Origin: Hofstenia miamia | Taxonomy: Eukaryota; Xenacoelomorpha; Acoela; Hofsteniidae | Direction of reading: 5' to 3' | Assembly (NCBI GenBank): GCA_900660155.1 | Contig: CABFPE010001035.1 | Coordinates: 11,886 to 65,699, forward strand | DNA length: 53,814 nt | Shown here: positions 23,892 to 32,787 of the stretch, piece by piece | Position numbering within the stretch: position 1 is the stretch's first letter | Layout: each line of letters starts with the position of its first letter | Translations under genes and position numbers: made by a program | Notes under the pieces: generated by a model | What the model was told of the DNA's origin: nothing | What the model saw: the letters and a program-made list of their open reading frames with translations, nothing else | Databases searched by the model: none

Positions 23892-24858
23892 CGACAAGCC
23901 TATTTTCGAATTTCCCAAAATCTGGGATCCCATTGCACAAGTTTTTCAAAAGTACTATGAAAGGCACAGAGCCACATTTTTCGACAAATTCGTTGCACCC
24001 ATAGGGGCAACGTACAGAACATACAGGATGTTCATTCAACCAATTTCGCAAATTTACTAATTTGCCTTCTGATATAATCGATTTCATATTATTTATGACT
24101 TGCGTCATATCAATAAAGTAAGCATTGGGCATATTTTCGTCAAATTGATGGAATTCTATATGAAATTTAGATTTCATAGAACCCAAGATTTCCTTAATGT
24201 TAAGGGCAAGCAAGCCCAAAACTGCCTTGCGTTACAACAGCCATTTACTAAAATATAGCAAATGTATGAGGGCCATGCACTAACCCACTGTTCTTTATTC
24301 CTTTGGCTGAGATAATCTTTGCAATCACTGCAAAGTAAAGCACTTTCAGAATAGAATCGATTTTGTCTAACAAAAAATTTAAGGTTAGAGAATTTTCTCT
24401 GAACCATATCTGAGAGACTCACGATTCATTCAAATCCAACGGATATGCATCCGTGGATACCCGATAGCAATTTTCACAATGTGAGAAATATATTTCTGAT
24501 GTGCCAGACACATCTTCAATAAATGCCGTATTTAGATCATCAATCATTTCGTCATTAGATCCCGTAGGACAATCCAACATATTTGATCTGCAAGGCTGAT
24601 CAGTACCTGTAAGCCCCGAAGGACAATCCAACGCATTTGATCTGCAAGGCTGATCAGTACCTGTATTTCATTTAATCCCGAAGGACAATCCAACATATTT
24701 GATCTGCAAGGCTGATCAGTAACCACTTCGCGTTTTGAACTGTTGGGCAGCAGTTCAAATTTCCGACATTTAGAGCAAGGCTCTTCAGCAGACTTTAGAA
24801 AGCCACCACATGTTGGGCACTTAGCAGTGCTAGATTTGCGTTTAGCTTTCTTAGGCAT
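23892..24858 (-). pseudogene. RepHel N-terminal fragment (copy B)
   Basis: It starts with the same MPKKAKRKSS leader and C14-x2-C17/C28-x2-C31 pairs as the intact gene (start codon at 24858) and has its own set of TDQPCRSN/LDCPSG repeats. It then follows the N-terminal region to about the ENRLV segment, where the junction cuts it. It is split over at least four short frames, so several indels are present. Divergence from A and C is substantial in places (for example SEGKLVNLRNW against SAGKLVNLRKW). This marks it as a different RepHel subfamily. It lacks the Rep and helicase domains. Confidence 0.75.
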
Positions 24859-25174
24859 GCTGTTCTGGGCACTCGATGAGGCAATTGACTGAAATTTTAG
24901 AGGCCTTATATACTAGTTATTCAAAGGCGCGGCCGCCATGAAAAACAAATCACGCAGCGTTAATCAGTGTGCGGCATTTCAAAGCTCAATTTTGGTGCTT
25001 TCTCCCCGCTGTGCTAATTAATTAATTAGGCCGCACTGACGGCTTCTACGCACAAAGAACAATAGTGATTACTGCCTAGGCTTCATTTAGTAGCTAATCA
25101 ATACACATTAACCAATGCAATACGTTACATGTATATCTGTATACATATAGTTTTTATGTTTAGTCATGAACAAT
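24859..25174 (-). promoter_or_regulatory. RepHel 5' region of copy B
   Basis: The TATA-like TATATAAGG (24904-24912), the GCGCGGCCGCC block and TAATTAATTAATTA are kept, while much of the DNA between them differs from A and C. Retention of exactly these blocks supports a promoter function. Homology ends at GAACAAT next to the TA tract. Confidence 0.4.
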
Positions 25175-25201
25175 GTATATATATATATATATATATATAT
25201 A
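25175..25201. repeat. (TA)n microsatellite in copy B
   Basis: An uninterrupted TA run lies between the RepHel 5' region and the type-2 block that begins ATGCATATATTGAGG. Confidence 0.85.
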
Positions 25202-26330
25202 ATGCATATATTGAGGATATCTCAATAATGCTTGTCCAAATGAAGTTAAAAATTTGATATCATGTGTAACTACTACTATAGAAGAGCAATATTTAAAATT
25301 CGGACCTCTCTGTATATATAATTGCTTTAAGTTGAGCTTACAGATCTGCTATTTGCTTAAATTCCACGAAAAGCGATCGTAATTTTTAGATTTAAAATTT
25401 TTTTCTCGGCCTGTACATGTCAGATATTAACATTCAATATATCATTCGAAAGCCCTATTTCTGATGCATCTAACTATGAAAACAGAATGTAAATATGTTC
25501 AAAACTCATTGAGCTATTAACGCCTAAATTTGGTCAGTGCGTGATTTTTTAGCCATCTGTGAAAAAATTGTTCATCTAATAACTCCGAAACTTCTGGGTA
25601 TATCGACTTGAAAATTTGTACACAACATCTAATTCTGATGCAATTTAATAATATATTAAAATTAGAATTTTTCGCAACAATGATTTTGCGCAATATTGGA
25701 TAATTGCATAAAAATTGGTCAAAAACGGCTAAAAAACAGCAAAGTAGGCAAAATGGGAAAATTTATTATGCGAGTTCCAGTCCATGGATTTTAGATGTTG
25801 ATAGCTCATTCGAACGAGCAACACTAGAGGAAGATTTCATCTGAAGGTCAAAAAGCTCAAAACCCAAGATCGAATGGGCCAGGGCCAAAAAACGAAAAAA
25901 ATTTGCAAAATTTTGTCGAGTTGGCCTACTTTGGCCGGCTATAGCTCAGTTAGTTTTTATCCAATCCTAAATATTTTTACATGAGTAAATAGAGCATCGA
26001 TCGAACTTTATTATGCATGTAATATATCCCGCACTTTCAAATATTTTTTGGGTGGCCGTAAACAAAAACCCGAAAATCAGCAAAAAATCAAAAGTAGACC
26101 GATTTTGGGGGGGTAGGGGGTACCCTCAAAGTGAATAGCGTTCTTAGCAATTTTGGCTCCAGGGCTGATATCGATCGAAGTTACTCTGTGCAAAATTTCA
26201 GAAAAATCTAAGCGTGATTTCGCTGAGATCTCTTGCAGCACCCCTTTTATGGCTAAACGGTTAAACAGCAACAAAAATAGTTCGGCTGAAGCCTCACACA
26301 ACCTTTAACAGGCAAACGCCACCCACCCAG
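25202..26330 (-). other. Type-2 right half (5' terminal block) of unit A/B
   Basis: About 1.1 kb of non-coding sequence is colinear with 42083-43209 and 43641-44766. It contains a G-run (GGGGGGGTAGGGGG), then CCCTCAAAGTGAATAGCGT, GGCTAAACGGTTAAACAGC, GTTCGGCTGAAGCC and the CGCCACCCACCCAG terminus. The last four blocks have clear counterparts at the right end of type-1 units. Confidence 0.7.
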
Positions 26331-26654
26331 TTGAAGTCTGAGGTCGGTGTATGAGCAAATAATGTAATTTGTAAAAAAAAATAGTTCAAGGTTTGTTAGT
26401 ACACAACAAACCAAAATAATTTAATTTCAATATAAATTTGAAAGTGAAAACCTTCAGAAATCCTGAAGATCCTTAGGATTCTTGATGATTCTGAAGGCTA
26501 AAAAGGTTGAAACAATGTCAATATATCATAAAAACATTGTATTAGTAATTGGATTTAAGTTAGAAAGTGAATTTTAATAGTGGTACAACATCACAATGAT
26601 GTTGAGGTTCTTGGGATAGGATCGGGGAGGCTTATTGGAATTTGGTTTTCGATT

Positions 26655-26704
26655 GCCTTTCTTCACTTGATCCACCCCTCCGGGGGTCTCAAAGGAAGAA
26701 AGGC
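26655..26704. repeat. 50-nt hairpin, type-2 form
   Basis: GCCTTTCTT pairs with AAGAAAGGC and ACCCC with GGGGT around the CCCTCCGGGGG tip; the middle pairs imperfectly. It is the same length and occupies the same relative place as the type-1 hairpin, although the bases differ. Confidence 0.75.
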
Positions 26705-26742
26705 TGCTGTTTCTAATGTTTAAACAAATTGCCCCACTAGCT

Positions 26743-26756
26743 TATATATATATATA
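26743..26756. repeat. (TA)n microsatellite, chimeric unit
   Basis: A short TA run follows CCCCACTAGCT and precedes ATGCATATATTGAGG. This is the same site where RepHel modules sit in the long units. Confidence 0.8.
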
Positions 26757-27568
26757 ATGCATATATTGAGGATATCTCAAGAACCCTTGTCCAAATGAAG
26801 TTAAAAATTTGATATCATGTGTAACTACTACTATAGAAGTGCACTATTAAGTATTCGGACCTCTCTGTACATATTATTGCTTTCAATTGAGCTAACATCT
26901 CTGACATTTGTTGAAATTCTACGAAAAGTGATTGTACTTTTTACATTTAAAAAATTTTTTCTCAGCCTGTATATGTCAAATATTTACATCCTATATACCA
27001 TTCGAAAGCCCTAGTTTTGTTGCATCTAACTATGAAAACAGATTGTAAATATGTTTAAAACTCATTGAGCTATTGACGCCTAAAGTTAGTCAGTGCGTGA
27101 TTTTTTAGCCATCTGTTTAAAAATTGTTGATCTAATAACTAAAGAACTTCAAGGTATATCGACTTGAAAATTTGTACACAACATCTATTTCTGATGCGAT
27201 TCAAGAATATGTTAAAATTAAAATTTTTCGCAACAATGATTTTGCACAATATTGGTTAAATCCATAAAAATTGGTCAAAAACGGCTAAAAAACAGCAAAG
27301 TAGGCAAAATGGGAAATTTTAGTATGGGAGTTTGAGTCCATGGATTTTCCATTTGGAGAGCTCATTCGACCCCCTCAAAACTAGAGGAAGATTTCATCTG
27401 AAGGTCAAAAAGCCCAAAACGCAAGATCGAATGGGCTAGAGCCAAAAAACGTAAAAAATTTGCAAAAGTTTGTTCAGAGCCTCCCCTTCTAATGACAACC
27501 GTTAAAACAGCGTCTAGTTTTTTCTTCTAAGCTCACATATTATTATGCGATGAAGCGCGCCCACCCAG

Positions 27569-29516
27569 ACTGCACGCCCTTGCGTGTACCCTTCCTTCTT
27601 TGTATTTATTTTGTTGTCTTATCCATCAGCAAATTGCATTGATTCATGTGATTTGTGTTGCTGTAGCTACGATAGAAATCCAATCTACGCAGCTATATTT
27701 CTGCAGAAATGGATTCTGAAATATATTGTAATATGTATTGTTGCGCATATTGTGGAATGCTACTATAAACTAATTGTTATATTCAAAGTTATATTGATAT
27801 TGAGTAGTATGTTTTCATAATGTTTTATTTATATATAGAAGTTTCAAATTTCTAATTATTTTATCAATTTCAAATATTATTATAATTATATTAAATAACC
27901 CTTTGCTAACCTATTACAATCTGCAAATGATGTATCTCCATTCTATATAAAGTTGGTCTTAATTTTTTGATATATGTGACCTTTTTTCATCTGATTCCTC
28001 CCATGATTGGGAGGTATCAGAAGAAAAAAGCTTGAATGTTTACATTTTCTTTTGAAAGTAAGCAACTTTGAATATTTTATCTTATCTCCCTGCTAAAGTC
28101 AAATTTCATACCTATTCACATACATTTTACTTTGGAAAACTAATTATATATTAAGTACAAGCAGCATAAATACTCTACTAGCATCCTATCTATGCAGATA
28201 AATGATAAATTAAAATGACGCGTGATTGTAATATTTCGTTTTAATTCTTCTGCTATACTGTGCTATTAGATATTTATAAAACATATTTAATGCATGTAGT
28301 GATCAGTAAATATCTTAGTTTTTATATTAATGACTAAATTTATAATAAATAATAAAACTTAGGTAAAAATAATTGTTACAAATATATATTTTATTTTTGT
28401 TAATTTTGCAAAAGTGCGAAATTTGTACGTTTATTGCTTATTTCGTAAAATGTTACTATCGCGCAGTAATAGTTAAAATAGATTTAGAAAGAGGAGATCA
28501 TTAGCCATCGAATGCAAAAAAAATTATTAAAATCCGTTAAGAATTGACAGAGAAATTCAATGTTAAACATTGACTAAACTTTCGCAAAATTCATTTTAAA
28601 AGCTTACCCGCACTTCTAGCAGCGCCTATGTGCATATTTACGATTTTTTCTGAATTGTCGCGTGATATACGATAATACAATCAGCTATTAGCGCATGAAG
28701 TTTGACAGTGAATTATGTTAATCCAATAATTCCGAAAAATTGTTGATCGAATCACTGTATAATTCAAGGAATTGCAATTACAAATTTGTCCAGAGCATGT
28801 AATTCTGAAGCTATTCAAGAATATATTTATATTTACATGTTCGTCAATATATTTCATATTGGCATGCTATTGGAAAAATGCATTAAAAATGTTTAAATAA
28901 TGAAAGAGATATATTGAATTTGGCATTTTAAAAGTTTTTGTGCCAGTTTGCCCAAAGTTTTGAGAAAGTTTGAAAACTTTTAATTTGTTATTGTAGATTG
29001 AGGTCTTCCGAAGGTGTTGTCATTGGTTTAGACCTCAAAGCTGCCATAGCCATTGCAAATAAATTCAAACAAATTTGAAAAATTATGACAGTTATAGTGT
29101 GCAAACACTGGATGCCTATTTTGGGCTTTCCAAAAGCCTTTTTTCAATTCTGACTTTATATTCTTTTAGAACTTACAAATCTAAGGTCGCTAGTAAAAAG
29201 AAAAATGAAAATTGGCCCATTCTAGCCAGAGATTTTGAAGTCGAATTTTTCACAGTCAAGTGATGACGTAATGGCTTCAAACTGACCCAATTGGAGGGGC
29301 CAGTAGACCCCCTCAAAGTGAATAGCGTCCTTAGCAAATTTAATAGGTTTCCTAAAAAGGGTCAAAGTATGCATGTGCAAAAAATAAAAAAAATTCAACA
29401 CCTTTTGCAAAAACTGGACCAGAACCCCCCCTAGTTGTGACAACCGTTAAAACAGCGTCTAGGATGTTCGCCTAACGGCTCACATAGTAAATATGCGTAG
29501 AACGCCACCCACCCAG
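27569..29516 (-). mobile_element. Type-1 monomer between the chimera and unit C
   Basis: A 1,948-bp non-coding unit with a CACGC left-end hairpin (27573-27586). A patch at about 28680-28830 differs from all other type-1 units. The last 15 bp reads AACGCCACCCACCCAG, the type-2 form of the terminus, while the sequence just before it is type-1. This is a second chimeric end. Confidence 0.75.
27981..28030. repeat. 50-nt hairpin of the 27.6-29.5 kb monomer
   Basis: Type-1 arms. The loop and closing bases changed to CCCATGATTGGG, which keeps the CCTCCC-type stem pairable as CTCCC/GGGAG. Confidence 0.8.
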
Positions 29517-32038
29517 TTGAACTCCGCTGGGTGTATTTGTGTTAGTACCTACGGTGTGTGTATGTATATGTATGTGAGTATATGGGTAAGTTGAATTAAT
29601 ATTTCAAAGATATTTCGTTTTCTTATTTACGTTCTGAAAAATTAGTACTTAGTAAACTATTATATTCAAAAATTAGTTATGAAAATTTTAGTATAAACTT
29701 CAGGAACATTGGGGATTTTAAACATGTAAGGAATTATGAAGTTGGAAAAGGTTGAAATATGATCTGCATGTCATAGAAACATTATTTTTATGAATGGAGA
29801 TAGTTTTGAAAGTGAACATCCATTGTGTTCTAACATCACAATGATGATGAAGATCTTGGGATAGATTTTTGATAGAATTATTATTTTAGAATCTCTTTAG
29901 CATTTATTTACTTGATCCACATTAATTACTTCATGCAGAAAGAGAAATCATTCTAACGTTTTACACCACTCTACTCTAAACTAATTCCATATTATTGCAC
30001 TTATTCTTGAAGATCATAATGATATTACTCAAGAACTATTGATAGAATTAAAACAACAATTTTTTTTTATATAATACTCATTCCGTACTAGTCAAAAAAG
30101 CATTGTTAGAGACTATAACATTAGTATTTTTTATAAAAAAAATTATTGATCTTCAAAATTCCCTCAAATTGGTCTATGTTATACGAAAATGGCTTACAAA
30201 GTACGGTCGCCTTTTATGAATTTTGATTGTATTAAGATGCAACAAGCAAATTTCGAAATCTCAATATGTTTTGCGGATAATATTTAAATATCAGAAATTG
30301 ATAGAGCTCGATTTGTCAGAGTAATTTAACAAAAACCGTCGAAATTCTGTATTTTAGTAATTTTTTGACCTTAATAAACGTTTTTTGGATGACCCCATAT
30401 GCTCAAATTTGATCAGATTGTAAAAATTTTTAAACATTTATATGTCACATTAACACATCTTTTTTTTGTTTGTTAAGTTACAGCATACAATGCTTGTATA
30501 AATAATAAAAGCAGGACATTTTCTGTGTCACAGTCCTGCCGCATCCCGTCCCGGGCGAATTACGATCATAGAAATATCGGTCTGTTTTCAATCAAATGCA
30601 TATGTTAGGTTACAAAAAGTGTAATTTGATTGATTTTATTAAGAAATAATAATTCTATTGTCTGATCTTAACGTTAATGTATGCCATCTACAATTTTCAT
30701 AGTTTACTATCATTTTAGGATGAAAATCATTTTAATATAAAATTCTGTTTATCATGAAACTACAATTTTCGTAAGGAATGTACTTACTTATACAAAATTT
30801 CATAAATAACTGTTCTTAATAGTTCAATATCTAATCTTCATCTATGATCTGAATAAAATTCACTTAAAAATATTCTTATATATATATATATATATAATTT
30901 TTATATTTCTAGTTTATATTATATCTTTTTGTATATAATAATAAATTTCGTGTGCATATTATTTCTGTAAATTTTAAATGTGGATAAAATAAAACACATC
31001 TTTGAATTAGTTTCAATAATATGCTAAGTATTAATAATTATATAAAACTTCTTATTTTAGAATTCGCCAATTGTATACTTTACGAAATACAGAATAAAAT
31101 ATTTCTAAGTCATAGCTGTATATGTATACATAACATTTGTAAGAGTATAAGTTGACTAATTATATTTAGTAATTCGAATTGTAATTTTATGAAGCTAATT
31201 AATTTTATCATTTTTATAGAATTTGCTGTCAGTCAAAGGCATAAACGAAATTTCAATTTGTTTACTGTGAAACCTGTTCGCAGTTGCATAAAGATGATAT
31301 AAATTGAAGTAATTTTTGTAATTGTATACATTTATATTAACTGCTGAAACTGGTATTTTTGTAAAATTTAATATGTAAGCATCTGCTTCAAGCGAGGTAA
31401 ATGATTTTAACAATGAAAAACGTTATATAATAATATATATTATTAGCTATAATATAGAAATATTTATTATTTACAAATATGTTATTTAGTAGCAAAGTTC
31501 TTATTCTGAATAATGTAAGAAAATAGTCTCAATTTGAAAGTGGATTGTAGTGAAAATTTTACTAAATTTTTAACGAGAAATGAATCCTGAGTTTTTAATA
31601 ACATTTTTACATGAAAAGCCGTTTTTAATAAAAACTGTTTGATGCCAATTAAACATTTTTTGAATAAAAAAGAAGGACTTCAAAATGAACATTTAGCTAC
31701 GAAATTTAAGTTTCCTTACAAATTTGTTAAAATTGAAGCACTATTTAATGCAAGAAAAAAGTTCAGGAAAAATCGAATATCTTCACATTTTTGTATTTCA
31801 GATATCAACATAAATTGGTGGATAGTATATAGCTAATTTCTTAAAATAAAGTATTAAAGATTTAGTCAACAATTCAAAAATAAAACTTTTCTATTACTAG
31901 ACTAAGCTATACCTACACGAAAAATGCATCGCAATCTAATTCATGTTTTAGAAAAATTAATAATTTCTAAATTTTTTTGAAAAACCAAACCAAAATTTAC
32001 TTGTGAAAATTAAAGAATAAGTATTAAATATCTTACAT
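29517..32038. other. Non-coding left (3') arm of unit C
   Basis: Almost identical to the arm of unit A; differences are single bases and the length of a TA run near 30880. The degenerate 50-nt hairpin site is at 29892-29945 and the GCAGGAC stem at 30511-30539. I see no gene. By position this replaces the 5.9-kb arm of unit E, which carries the RPA-like gene. Confidence 0.6.
30511..30539. repeat. GCAGGAC hairpin in left arm of unit C
   Basis: Perfect GCAGGAC/GTCCTGC stem, identical to the one at 13753-13781. Confidence 0.6.
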
Positions 32039-32121
32039 GTAAGAAAAAGAACAACAAATAATATATGTTATGTCAAAAAAACGGATTCCGAAATCATCAT
32101 TAACTTCCAACATCTTGGGGT

Positions 32122-32168
32122 CCCAAAGATCCCAAGCCGGGACGAGGCCGGCTTTAGTGATCTTTGGG
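32122..32168. terminator. GC-rich double hairpin at the RepHel 3' side (unit C)
   Basis: A 10-bp outer stem (CCCAAAGATC/GATCTTTGGG) and a 7-bp inner stem (AAGCCGG/CCGGCTT), both perfect. In the copy at about 50733-50780 both stems have lost pairs, which may bear on activity. Confidence 0.55.
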
Positions 32169-32349
32169 ATTATCATGATCTATTGATTCCATCTAACTGC
32201 TATGAACATCACACTCTTGCCAACCTAAAATAAATAAGAGGACTTTAGCCAAAATGCTATACATTTTGTTCCCATGCGCAGGTGTACACTTTTGTGTCTC
32301 GGACCTATCCTCTTTGGCGCACAAAATTATTTTTTTGTTTTTTTGATTT

Positions 32350-32355
32350 TTTATT
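32350..32355 (-). promoter_or_regulatory. Candidate poly(A) signal for RepHel (unit C)
   Basis: AATAAA on the minus strand lies about 460 nt past the RepHel stop codon, just beyond the motif cluster. A single hexamer in AT-rich DNA is weak evidence. Confidence 0.25.
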
Positions 32356-32415
32356 TTTGGTTATCTAACATTTTGCAATGCGGGTCTAGAAAAAAATAAA
32401 CATAGCAAAACAGTG

Positions 32416-32787
32416 CTATCCCTGATAATCCGGAATCCCCGCGAATAGGTCACAGGGGATCCCATCTCGAAGTTATCCCTTTTCCAACTGTAAATAAATG
32501 TTATCCCTGCATTAAAAACAATTGAAATCAATTGCTTATCCCTGCGCAAAATCTTAATAGACATAAATGCCTATTTCAGAAGGAAATAATTGTGAAAAAC
32601 TAAACTTGCAATTAAAAGTCGCAAAATATTTAGTTCACTATTTCCTTGGTAGTTTCGTCATATCCATCTTTCGTCAATTTAACCATTGATAGTGTTTGCA
32701 GATGCTACTAATATTGCCTTAACTATTTTTGGTTTTTCAATCCAACATGCCTAAGCATAAGTTATCCCTGGCTGCATGCTATCCCTG
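32416..32787 (-). promoter_or_regulatory. Motif cluster past the RepHel stop codon (unit C)
   Basis: Six CAGGGATA(A/G)-type sites in about 370 bp with irregular spacing. They flank a stem formed by GGAATCCCC and GGGGATCC (32432-32462). Because these are non-coding, they show that the motif is not simply a favoured tripeptide. Confidence 0.5.

Larger units (their letters stand above)
12759..26330 (-). mobile_element. Long Helitron-like unit A (with fused partial copy B)
   Basis: A 13.6-kb unit lies between CACCCAG ends and runs head to tail with its neighbours. Its parts are: a left-end inverted repeat (CTGGGTG near 12770 against the flanking CACCCAG); 2.5 kb of non-coding DNA; the RepHel module (about 15279-23708); a (TA)n tract; a short stretch of type-2 sequence up to a CGA junction at 23892-23894; then a truncated second RepHel 5' end with its own (TA)n and the type-2 right end. 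The first 11.1 kb is almost identical to unit C. The gene is frameshifted, so this copy looks non-autonomous. The classification rests on the HUH-two-Tyr plus Pif1-like helicase protein. Short inverted ends and a central microsatellite fit the Helentron/HLE2 type. Confidence 0.7.
23892..26330 (-). mobile_element. Truncated element B fused to the 5' side of unit A
   Basis: At 23892-23894 (CGA, shared by both partners) the type-2 right-half sequence of unit A stops and the interior of another RepHel copy begins. The continuation seen in unit C at the same point (AAATTATTAGATT) is absent. B keeps the first third of the RepHel N-terminal region, its 5' region, a (TA)n tract (25175-25201) and a complete type-2 right half to 26330. 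It is visibly more diverged from A and C than they are from each other. A deletion or unequal exchange between two array members explains this best. Confidence 0.65.
26331..27568 (-). mobile_element. Chimeric short monomer (type-2 left, type-1 right end)
   Basis: A 1,238-bp unit. It follows type-2 from its left end through the hairpin and (TA)n tract to about 27459. It switches at TTTGCAAAA, a string present in both families at that position, to the last 100 bp of a type-1 unit (ACCGTTAAAACAGC, GCGCGCCCACCCAG). No gene seen. Confidence 0.75.
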
